A stretch of 64,000 nucleotides of DNA from Mycolicibacterium vinylchloridicum (lineage in GTDB: Bacteria; Actinomycetota; Actinomycetes; Mycobacteriales; Mycobacteriaceae), in contig NZ_JACBJQ010000006.1 in the NCBI RefSeq assembly GCF_013404075.1, forward strand, positions 124,001 through 188,000. The letters are read 5' to 3'. Shown one piece after another: positions 9,488-16,946 of this stretch. Each line of letters begins with the position of its first letter. Within the stretch, counting starts at the first letter, position 1. Position numbers and translations under genes: made by a program. The notes under the pieces were generated by a model. It was given only the letters and a program-made list of their open reading frames with translations. It did not search any database and had not been told where the DNA came from.

Positions 9488-9880
9488 TCAGGTCGCGTTG
9501 CGGGCCGGCGGATTCCCGAAGACGCGGTTCATCATCTCGGTGTTCCACTGGAGGTACTCGACGACGACGCCGTCGGGATGGCGGATGTAACTTCCTTCGC
9601 CGGTTGGTGCGGGAAAGCGGTCCGTGTGCCCGCCGGCGTCGGCGAGGACTTTCTCGGTGTCATCGATGTCGTCGACGATGACGGGCCCGATGGTGTCGCG
9701 GTAGCGGTCGGTAGCCTCGGCGGTTCCCGCGACGAGCAGGAAATCACCAACCGCGGCTAATTCGGCCTCCTCGAACTGGACCCGCATGTCGGCGGGCTGC
9801 CCGACGAGGCGTTCGTAGAGGGGCAGCGATTCGTCTAGGTCAGCGACGAACATCCGGGCGTAGGTCTTCAAGATCTTCAC
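9488..9880 (-). CDS. VOC (glyoxalase/bleomycin-resistance fold) protein
   Basis: 130 residues, the usual length for a single-chain vicinal oxygen chelate protein. It has the paired beta-alpha-beta-beta-beta modules and a C-terminal IRHPDGVVVEYLQW segment, where the Glu is the expected metal ligand. The start is GTG. It lies 97 bases downstream of a TetR gene on the same strand and may be co-transcribed with it. The substrate cannot be told from sequence; lyase, dioxygenase-like or drug-binding roles are all possible. Confidence 0.8.
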   Translation of the reverse strand: MKILKTYARMFVADLDESLPLYERLVGQPADMRVQFEEAELAAVGDFLLVAGTAEATDRYRDTIGPVIVDDIDDTEKVLADAGGHTDRFPAPTGEGSYIRHPDGVVVEYLQWNTEMMNRVFGNPPARNAT

Positions 9881-9977
9881 GGGTGCACTTCCTGGATCTG
9901 GATAGCTAGGTGAGCTTTTGACCTGCGGTTGCTGGACATTGGCGCGCGGTCCGGCGGGATCGTCTGGGTGCTAGACA

Positions 9978-10622
9978 TCAGACAGGTATTCCTGTCGTGC
10001 CAGGTGGGTGAGGTGAGTTGGGCGTGTTGACGGGTGGCCGTCCGTCCAGTGTGCTGATAGCGATGTCCACTGACCGAGTCAGGGACGCCAGGTCGGAGTC
10101 GATCTTGGATGACACCAGCAGGCCGGTCAGGCAGGCCACCAGGAATACCGCCAGGCTGCGGGGGTCGAACGCCGGGGTGATCTCGCCGCGCGCAACCGCT
10201 TCGGCCAAGGCCCGCTCCAAGGCATCCCGATTCGCGGAGGTCACCTCGAGCGCGGTCTGACGAGTCTGCGCATCGCCTGGCAGGCGTTCACAGGCGGCGT
10301 TGACAAGCATGCACCCGCGCCGCACCGAGTCCTCGGCGGCCACCACGAGCCGCCCCAGTAGAGCGTTGCGGATGGTGGTGCGCACGTCGCCGCCCTCATC
10401 GAGGGTCTGGAGCATGGCCGAGGCCATGGAGTCGAGGTAGTGCGCCAGCGCAGCCCGATACACGCCGTCCTTGCTGCCGAACGCGGCATACAGCGACCCA
10501 CGGCCCACGCCGAGCGCCTCGGTCAGGTCTTGCATCGAGGTCGCTTCGTAGCCCTGCTCCCAGAACAGGTTCATTGCCTTCTCAACCGCCCGGTCGGTGT
10601 CGAACTGTCGCACTCCTGCCAT
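9978..10622 (-). CDS. TetR/AcrR family transcriptional regulator
   Basis: 214 residues. The N-terminal helix-turn-helix is clear: the segment ATSMQDLTEALGVGRGSLYAAF followed by GSKDGVYRAAL is typical of the AcrR/NemR-like branch. The C-terminal ligand domain contains Cys in RRGCMLVNAACE, as in several electrophile-responsive relatives. I chose ATG at 10622; an upstream start at 10658 adds twelve unconserved residues. It is divergent from a nitroreductase gene and co-directional with a VOC protein, which suggests control of a small detoxification unit through the palindrome at 10708-10733. Confidence 0.87.
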   Translation of the reverse strand: MAGVRQFDTDRAVEKAMNLFWEQGYEATSMQDLTEALGVGRGSLYAAFGSKDGVYRAALAHYLDSMASAMLQTLDEGGDVRTTIRNALLGRLVVAAEDSVRRGCMLVNAACERLPGDAQTRQTALEVTSANRDALERALAEAVARGEITPAFDPRSLAVFLVACLTGLLVSSKIDSDLASLTRSVDIAISTLDGRPPVNTPNSPHPPGTTGIPV

Positions 10623-10707
10623 GCCTGCTACGTTAGTGATGTTGGAACGAACGGTCAAACATGTACGTGCGCGGTACGGACGTAGATGCTCCCGACCGTT
10701 GCGAGAG

Positions 10708-10733
10708 TCAACACACGATCGATCAGTTGTTGA
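10708..10733. promoter_or_regulatory. Candidate TetR operator (26-bp interrupted palindrome)
   Basis: Outer arms TCAACA and TGTTGA flank a central GATCGATC, with three unpaired bases on each side, so 20 of 26 positions are symmetric. It lies between the divergent TetR and nitroreductase genes, about 60 bases before the nitroreductase start. Size and place suit a TetR dimer site. No binding evidence is available. Confidence 0.5.
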
Positions 10734-10792
10734 ACTGAGCGGAGAAACTTGATGGCTCGGTTACGAAACGTCTGCTCGCGAGCGACGTCGTC

Positions 10793-11458
10793 ATGACGGC
10801 GCCCGATCCGTCGCTGCCTCGAGTGGGTCTGTCGGCCGACGAGGTGCTGACCACCACCCGGGCCGTGCGCAAACGACTCGACCTGCAGCGCCCTGTCCCG
10901 CGGGCGTTGATCGCGGAGTGCGTCGAGATCGCTCGGCAGGCACCCAGCGGTCGCAATCGCCAGCAGTGGGATTTGATCTTCGTCGACGACCCGGTTACCC
11001 GGCGCGCGGTCAGCGAGGTCTGGCGTCGCGGGCTGCGCGCCGAGTTCGACGGCGGTTCGACAACCCGGATGCCGTTCGACTCGGATCAGTGGGCCGGCAT
11101 CGCTGCCAGCCTGCGCCATCTCGACGCCCATCTGCACGACGTGCCCGTCTTGGTCATCCCGTGCCTGCGCGTCGAGGACCGTACGGTATTGAATTCCATT
11201 CGAGGACAGGCTGGCAACTGGGGATCGGTCATCCCCGCATTTTGGAGCTTCATGCTGGCTGCCCGCGAACGCGGACTCGGAACTGCTTGGACCACCTGTC
11301 ATCTCAGCTACGAACGCGAGATGGCCGCTGTGCTCGATCTGCCCTTCGACACCGTGGTCCAAGCCGCGCTCAGCCCGCTGGCCTATACCATCGGCACCAA
11401 CTTCCGCGCCGCCCCCCGCGCCGCTCGCGGCGACTTCATGCACTGGAACAAGTGGTGA
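10793..11458 (+). CDS. Nitroreductase family protein (FMN-dependent oxidoreductase)
   Basis: 221 residues, normal for the family. The N-terminal TTTRAVRKRLDLQRPVP segment holds the Arg residues that contact FMN phosphate, APSGRNRQQW is the usual SGxNxQ flavin loop, and GLGTAW lies near the second flavin-binding region. It reduces nitro groups, quinones or similar electrophiles with NAD(P)H. It is divergent from a TetR regulator that probably controls it. Substrate unknown. Confidence 0.88.
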   Translation: MTAPDPSLPRVGLSADEVLTTTRAVRKRLDLQRPVPRALIAECVEIARQAPSGRNRQQWDLIFVDDPVTRRAVSEVWRRGLRAEFDGGSTTRMPFDSDQWAGIAASLRHLDAHLHDVPVLVIPCLRVEDRTVLNSIRGQAGNWGSVIPAFWSFMLAARERGLGTAWTTCHLSYEREMAAVLDLPFDTVVQAALSPLAYTIGTNFRAAPRAARGDFMHWNKW

Positions 11459-11496
11459 GCGTGAGCCACTTACGACCACGAAGGCGGTGAGCAAGT

Positions 11497-11514
11497 TAGG
11501 AGTCTTCGCTCCTA
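11497..11514. terminator. Candidate bidirectional terminator hairpin
   Basis: Perfect 6-bp arms TAGGAG and CTCCTA enclose the loop TCTTCG. It lies between the convergent nitroreductase and nei genes, a typical place for a terminator. There is no clear U-tract, as is common in mycobacteria. Confidence 0.4.
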
Positions 11515-11621
11515 CCGGGCGACCAGTTATGCCGATAGCTGCCGCATGTCTCAGCCGCAGCTGACCTGAGGCCAGCCTTGACCCAAATGAGCGACGTGCG
11601 TTGACCGATTCTGGGGCGCGA

Positions 11622-12413
11622 CTACACCTGACAGGTGGGACACCAGAAGACGTTGCGGCCCTCCATCTCGGCGGTCCGTACCGGGGTGCCGCACACCCGG
11701 CAGGCCTCCCCGGCGCGCCGGTAGACGTAGGTCCGCGGCCGGTTCGGTGCGTAGGACGGCGCTCCGTGATCGTGCTCGGGTGCCACCACCACGATCTTGC
11801 CCCGCCGCACACCGACCTTCATCAACGCGACCAGGTCGGTCCAGGCTTCGGCGAACTCATCGGCACCGACGTCGCGGCCCAGCCGGTACGGGTCGATGTG
11901 GTGGCGAAACAACAATTCGCTGCGGTAGACATTACCCACGCCGGCAATCACGCTCTGATCCATCAGTAACGCGCCGATAGGCTTGCGGGACTTGGAGATT
12001 CGCGCCCAGGGCAGCGAGGGGTCAGCATCCCGTCGCAGCGGGTCAGGTCCGAGCCGGGCCACAATCGCGGACACCTGCGCCTCGTCGACCACTTCACAGG
12101 CCGTCGGGCCACGCAGGTCAGTGCCGAATTCGGCGCCGACGACCCGCATCCGCACCTGGCCGACGGGCAGCGGCATCGGCACCGGCGCCTCGGTGAAGGT
12201 GCCGTACAACCCCAGGTGGATGTGCACGATCGGGCCGCCGTCGTAGTGGTGGAACAGGTGCTTGCCCCACACCGACGCGCGGGTGAACACCCGCCCGTTG
12301 AGGATCGCGGCGTCGGTGAACCGGCCCTGCGGGCTCGACACGGCCGCCGGGGCGCCGGCGAAGCGACGCTGATGCAGCCGGGCGAGCCGGTGAAGGGTGT
12401 GGCCTTCCGGCAC
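11622..12413 (-). CDS. nei: DNA glycosylase/AP lyase of the Fpg/Nei family (endonuclease VIII, Nei1)
   Basis: 263 residues, close to the size I recall for M. tuberculosis Nei1 (Rv2464c). The mature N-terminus is PEGHTLHR, with Pro2 as Schiff-base nucleophile and Glu3 conserved. The helix-two-turn-helix segment has MDQSVIAGVGNVYRSE, and the C-terminus has a CxxC...CxxC zinc finger (CRVCG...CPTC). It excises oxidised pyrimidines in base-excision repair. The start is GTG, three bases after the rpiB stop, so the two genes are almost certainly co-transcribed. Confidence 0.92.
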   Translation of the reverse strand: MPEGHTLHRLARLHQRRFAGAPAAVSSPQGRFTDAAILNGRVFTRASVWGKHLFHHYDGGPIVHIHLGLYGTFTEAPVPMPLPVGQVRMRVVGAEFGTDLRGPTACEVVDEAQVSAIVARLGPDPLRRDADPSLPWARISKSRKPIGALLMDQSVIAGVGNVYRSELLFRHHIDPYRLGRDVGADEFAEAWTDLVALMKVGVRRGKIVVVAPEHDHGAPSYAPNRPRTYVYRRAGEACRVCGTPVRTAEMEGRNVFWCPTCQV

Positions 12414-12416
12414 GGG

Positions 12417-12896
<480 letters not shown>

Positions 12897-12922
12897 GGCC
12901 GATACTCTACTTCGGCGTCGCC

Positions 12923-13876
12923 TCAGCCCACCGTGATGGCGTCCAGCCGTTCCTTGATGAACGCCGACGACGTCACCGGCGCCAGCCCGGCCACCCGCCC
13001 GATCGGCGGTGCCAGCGGCGTGATCAGCGCATCGTGATTGGCCTCGTAGAAGTAGATCAGCGAGACCAGATCCTCCTCCGGAGCGTGCGGCTGCGGCGGC
13101 AACACCCGGTGCCGCCCGGACGGCCAGCGCCGTCCGCTCCAGTACTCGAGGAGGTCGCCGATGTTGATGGTCAGCGCCGCGGGATCGTACGGTGCGTCTT
13201 CCCAGCCGCCGGCTTCGGAAAAGACTTGCAGCCCACCGGCTCCGGGCTCGCGATCCAGAATGGTCACGGTGCCGAAGTCGGTGTGCGGCCCGATCCGGAA
13301 CTGTCCGGGTTCAGGCTCCCCGACGACGCTGACCGGCGGATAGTGGTTGATGTTCATCGTCCAGGTCGGCCGGTCGGCCAGGGTGGCGAACGGGTTGTCG
13401 GGCAGCCCGAGCGCATGGGCCATCAGCGCCAGCAGGTCGTCGGCCAGCCGGTGCATGGCCTCGGTGTATTCGTGCACCAGCGCCTGCATCTCGGCCACCT
13501 CGTCCGGCCAGACGTTGGGCGCGAACCAGACCCGGTCGACCTCGGGATCGCCGACGGCAGTCTCGGCACCCAGGCTGTAGCTCTCCTTCAGGTCGGGCGG
13601 TGTCTCGGTGCCCTCCGCGTAGGCGTTCGCCTCCGCACCGGGCGCGATCCAGCCGTGGCCGCCGACCGGCACCGAGTACCGCCGCTTGACGTCATCAGGC
13701 AAGTTGAAGAACTCGCGCGACGCGGCCCGCACCCCGGCAGCCAGCTCGGGCGCGATGCGGTGTCCGGTGACGAGGATGAAGCCCGCTTGCTGCAACCCTC
13801 CGTCGAGCTCGGCTGCGACGGCGTCGGCTTGGGCTCCCCCGGCATACCAGCGGGAAATATCGACGGAGGCGATCAC
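12923..13876 (-). CDS. Isopenicillin N synthase-like 2OG-Fe(II) oxygenase
   Basis: 317 residues with the N-terminal DIOX_N-like region and the double-stranded beta-helix. Iron ligands are visible as HTDFG (H-x-D) and a distal His in SGRHRVLPP. The usual Arg of the R-x-S co-substrate motif is not seen: the aligned stretch reads LVSLIYFYE. I chose GTG at 13876, which overlaps the deaminase stop by four bases (GTGA). It is the third gene of a permease-deaminase-oxygenase unit, so a nucleobase or other nitrogen heterocycle is a plausible substrate. That is inference from context. Confidence 0.85.
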   Translation of the reverse strand: MIASVDISRWYAGGAQADAVAAELDGGLQQAGFILVTGHRIAPELAAGVRAASREFFNLPDDVKRRYSVPVGGHGWIAPGAEANAYAEGTETPPDLKESYSLGAETAVGDPEVDRVWFAPNVWPDEVAEMQALVHEYTEAMHRLADDLLALMAHALGLPDNPFATLADRPTWTMNINHYPPVSVVGEPEPGQFRIGPHTDFGTVTILDREPGAGGLQVFSEAGGWEDAPYDPAALTINIGDLLEYWSGRRWPSGRHRVLPPQPHAPEEDLVSLIYFYEANHDALITPLAPPIGRVAGLAPVTSSAFIKERLDAITVG

Positions 13877-14322
13877 GTCTCGGCCACTCCGATGTCCTCG
13901 TTCCACAGTTCGGGATTCTCGGCGATGAATTCTGTCATCATCGCCACGCAGCGCTCGTCGTCCAGCAAGGTGACGTCGACGCCGAATTCGGCCAGCCAGT
14001 CGTGGCCACCGACGAAGGTTCGGCTCTCCCCGATCAGTACCGCGCCGATGTTGAACTGCCGCACCAGCCCACTGCAGTACCAGCAGGGCGAGAGCGTGGT
14101 CACCATGATCGTCGAGCGGTAGTCCCGCTGACGGCCCGCAGCCCGGAAGGCGTCGGTCTCGGCGTGCAGTGACGGGTCACCCTGCTGGACACGGCGGTTG
14201 TGCCCGCTGCCCAACAGCACGCCGTCGGTGCTGAACAGAGCGGCACCGATCGGAATCCCGCCTTCCGATAAGCCTTTTCGAGCCTCAGCGTAGGCAACGT
14301 CGAGCATCTCGAGAGGCGTCAT
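13873..14322 (-). CDS. Cytosine deaminase of the yeast Fcy1 type (CDA fold)
   Basis: 149 residues. The zinc site is HAE (SLHAETDAF) plus PCxxC (TLSPCWYCSG). The N-terminal EGGIPIGAALF and the C-terminal DDERC...F(I/A)...W.EDIG pattern closely match yeast cytosine deaminase, a family distinct from the bacterial CodA amidohydrolase. It should deaminate cytosine or a related base; isocytosine or modified bases are alternatives. The ATG overlaps the permease stop (ATGA), and its own stop overlaps the oxygenase start, so the three genes are translationally coupled. Confidence 0.87.
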   Translation of the reverse strand: MTPLEMLDVAYAEARKGLSEGGIPIGAALFSTDGVLLGSGHNRRVQQGDPSLHAETDAFRAAGRQRDYRSTIMVTTLSPCWYCSGLVRQFNIGAVLIGESRTFVGGHDWLAEFGVDVTLLDDERCVAMMTEFIAENPELWNEDIGVAET

Positions 14323-15728
14323 ACCTTGGCGCGCTCGGCGGCGATCTTCGATCGGCACAGCACAAGATAACTCGCGCCCGCGATCAGGAAGCCCACGAAG
14401 AACGTGACGTCGCCGAGCTGCGGCACCTCCCTGGCGATGTAGCCGACGAACTTGACCTGGTTGGAGAACAGCAGCACCGACGCCACCAGACCGATCGCGA
14501 AGGACGCGAATCCGGGCCAGTTGGTGTAGCTGCGGTCGTAGAGGAACCCGGCGATCGATTGGCCCTGCCGCAGGTATTGATCGGCGAACACCACACCGAG
14601 CCACGGCCCGATCCAGTAGGCGATGATCAGCAGGAAGGCCTCGTAGCTGGCGGCCGCGTCGGGCAGGGCCCAGAGGGCGATCAAGAATCCCGCGACACCG
14701 AAGAACACGGTGACCAGGGCGCGCGCGATGTGGTGCGGAAGCTTGACACCGATGGTGACGAAAGCCATTGCCCCCGAATAGATATTGATCGCGTTGGCTG
14801 CTATGGCCCCGACCGCGATGGCGAGCAGCGTGGCCTTGGCCAGCGGCGAGGCCAACTCGCTGGTGAACGCCTCGGTGGGGTTGTCGGACAACGCCGGGCC
14901 GATGGTCACCGATGCGGCGCCGACCACCTCGAGAACAACGCACGACAGGAACAACCCCAACGAGGCGAACAGCCCGGTGCGCGTGGTCGATACGGTGGCC
15001 GGCAGGTAGCGGGTGTAGTCGGCGGCATACGGAGTCCAGCCCGCCGCATAGCCGAAGGCGGTGCCCACGGTCAGCAGGAAACCGCCAAGGCCGCCGACAC
15101 CACCGTCAAGGGCGGGTGCGTCGAAGTGCGATTTGGTCAGGATCACCACGGAGGCAACGGCGAAGATCACCGCCAGCACCGGGAAGGCCCAGCGCTCGAA
15201 CGCCTGGACCAGGTTGTGGCCGAAGAACGCGAACCCGGTCTGGACGAGCACGATGATGACCAAGCCCACCCACGGCGCGATGTGGAACAGGGTGGCCAAC
15301 GCGTAGGCGCCGCTGACGCTGTTGGTGGCGAACCACCCGACACCGGCCGTCACCGACATGAGGACCGCCGGCACCGCATTGCCCTTGAACCCGAATGCCA
15401 TTCGGCCCAGCACCATTTGCGGCACACCGTGCAGCGGGCCGCGCGCGGACAGGAAGTAGTGTGCGATCGCGCCCAGGCCGGTGCCGATGACGATGCCGGC
15501 GACGGCCTGCCAGAACGTCATTCCGTAGACGGCCACCGCGAGCACGCCGACGAAGATCGTCGCGAACTCGAGGTTGGGCGACGTCCACGTCCAGAACAGC
15601 TGACGCGGCTGCCCGTGCCGGTCCTCGTGGGAGATGAATTCGTTGCCACCGGGTTCGACGGCCACCAGCTTGTCGCGGTAGGTGCCGTCGGTCTGCACGC
15701 TCGGCTCTGCCGGGTCGGCCAATGTCAT
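14319..15728 (-). CDS. NCS1-family permease (cytosine/purine/allantoin type)
   Basis: 469 residues with about twelve transmembrane helices. Features typical of CodB/FUR-type carriers are FWTWTSPNLEFATI in helix 1, GWTPYAADYTRYLP in the middle, and NAINIYSGAMAF in helix 8. These carriers import nucleobases or hydantoins with Na+ or H+. It is the first gene of a tightly overlapping three-gene unit that also encodes a cytosine-type deaminase and a dioxygenase, so cytosine or a methylated or modified base is a likely substrate. It starts 49 bases downstream of the reductase gene. Confidence 0.9.
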   Translation of the reverse strand: MTLADPAEPSVQTDGTYRDKLVAVEPGGNEFISHEDRHGQPRQLFWTWTSPNLEFATIFVGVLAVAVYGMTFWQAVAGIVIGTGLGAIAHYFLSARGPLHGVPQMVLGRMAFGFKGNAVPAVLMSVTAGVGWFATNSVSGAYALATLFHIAPWVGLVIIVLVQTGFAFFGHNLVQAFERWAFPVLAVIFAVASVVILTKSHFDAPALDGGVGGLGGFLLTVGTAFGYAAGWTPYAADYTRYLPATVSTTRTGLFASLGLFLSCVVLEVVGAASVTIGPALSDNPTEAFTSELASPLAKATLLAIAVGAIAANAINIYSGAMAFVTIGVKLPHHIARALVTVFFGVAGFLIALWALPDAAASYEAFLLIIAYWIGPWLGVVFADQYLRQGQSIAGFLYDRSYTNWPGFASFAIGLVASVLLFSNQVKFVGYIAREVPQLGDVTFFVGFLIAGASYLVLCRSKIAAERAKV

Positions 15729-15777
15729 GGACTAAAGGTTGTACCAACAGAGCCGGCGCGCAACCGGAGGAGAAAAT

Positions 15778-16386
15778 CTAATCGAACTGCGGCGCTTCGG
15801 TCCGGGTTCGCTTGAGCTCCCAGAAGTGCGGGTACGACGCGAAAATCACTGATGCGTCCCACAACTTGCCGGCTTCCTCGCCGCGTGGGATGCGGGAGAG
15901 CACCGGGCCGAAGAAGGCCACGCCGTTGATGTGGATGGTCGGGGTCCCGACGTCCTCGCCGACGGCATCCATGCCTTCGTGGTGACTCTTGCGCAGGGCG
16001 TCGTCGTACTTGTCAGTGGTGGCCGCCTCGGCGAGTCCGGCGGGCAGCCCCACCTCGGCCAGCGACTCCTTGATGACGACGTCGAAGTCATTGTTGCCCT
16101 GGTCGTGGATGCGGGTGCCCATCGCGGTGTAGAGCGGCGAGAGTACCTCGCGGCCATGCGCCTGCTCAGCGGCGACGGCGACCCGGACCGGGCCCCAGGC
16201 CTTCTTCATCATCTCGAGGTACTCCTCGGGAAGGTCGCGGCCCTCGTTGAGGACGGCCAGGCTCATCACCCGGAAGTCGACGTCGATATCGCGCACCTTC
16301 TCGACCTCGAGGATCCAACGCGAGGTGATCCAACACCAGGGGCACAGCGGGTCGAACCAGAAACCGGCGACAGACTTCTCGGACAT
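15778..16386 (-). CDS. DsbA-like mycothiol-dependent reductase (Rv2466c/mycoredoxin-2 type)
   Basis: 202 residues. The thioredoxin-fold active site is C15-P-W-C18 in FDPLCPWCW, and the cis-Pro loop is GTPTIHI. The size and the whole N-terminal pattern match Rv2466c, a mycothiol-dependent oxidoreductase of the SigH regulon known for activating the thienopyrimidine TP053. Synteny with pepN supports this. A good ribosome site (GGGAGGAG) lies directly before the ATG, and a SigH-type promoter lies about 40-65 bases upstream. Expected role: cytosolic thiol repair under oxidative stress. Confidence 0.93.
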   Translation of the reverse strand: MSEKSVAGFWFDPLCPWCWITSRWILEVEKVRDIDVDFRVMSLAVLNEGRDLPEEYLEMMKKAWGPVRVAVAAEQAHGREVLSPLYTAMGTRIHDQGNNDFDVVIKESLAEVGLPAGLAEAATTDKYDDALRKSHHEGMDAVGEDVGTPTIHINGVAFFGPVLSRIPRGEEAGKLWDASVIFASYPHFWELKRTRTEAPQFD

Positions 16387-16423
16387 GGGGCTCCTCCCAG
16401 CGATGGACGCAGACCTTCAACTC

Positions 16424-16450
16424 AACTCACGTCGTGAGATCACTGTTCCC
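16424..16450 (-). promoter_or_regulatory. SigH-type promoter of the DsbA-like reductase gene
   Basis: On the minus strand a -35 element GGGAACA (16444-16450) is followed by exactly 17 bases and then the -10 core GTT (16424-16426). This matches the mycobacterial SigH consensus (GGAAYA, 16-18 bases, GTT). It lies at the correct distance before the ATG at 16386. The downstream permease, deaminase, oxygenase, rpiB and nei genes are co-directional with short gaps and could receive read-through. Confidence 0.75.
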
Positions 16451-16564
16451 GCTTGCCGGTGCCAACTACACAAAGCTGGGCATGGCGGCACGGGAAATGC
16501 ATAGGTGGCAATTCTTGACCCAACCGTGGTGCATTTGTGACCGCTGTGCACCAGTGTTCCATGA

Positions 16565-16921
16565 GTGATTGGTGTGATCCGAGTAGTGACCGCCGCCGCG
16601 TTCGTCGCAGGCGCAACCGCAATGGCAGCTCCGGCCCATGCCGACCCTGTCGACGACGCCTTTATCGCCGCCCTCAACCAGGCCGGCATCCACTACGACA
16701 ACGCCGACGCCGCCACGCAGCTGGCGAAGTCGGTCTGCCCGCAGTTGGTCGGGCCGGGCAAGTCGTTCGGGATGGCTGTGGCCAAGGTGCAGGGCGGTGG
16801 CGTCCCGCCCCAGATGGCGGCCTTCTTCGCCGGCATGGCGGTGAAGCTCTACTGCCCGGCGATGATGAAGTCGGTCACCAACGGAACCTTCTTCGACTGG
16901 ATCCAGGCCCCGCACATGTAG
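16565..16921 (+). CDS. Secreted DUF732 protein
   Basis: 118 residues. A GTG start is followed by a Sec signal peptide ending near AHA, then a small domain with two Cys (SVCPQL and LYCPAM) that probably form a disulfide, and the repeated-Gly segment VQGGGVPPQ seen in mycobacterial DUF732 proteins. The family is exported and of unknown function. It is divergent from the SigH-driven reductase gene and just upstream of pepN. Confidence 0.85.
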   Translation: MIGVIRVVTAAAFVAGATAMAAPAHADPVDDAFIAALNQAGIHYDNADAATQLAKSVCPQLVGPGKSFGMAVAKVQGGGVPPQMAAFFAGMAVKLYCPAMMKSVTNGTFFDWIQAPHM

Positions 16922-16946
16922 CTGGGCGTGCCGCTAGGTTATTGAT

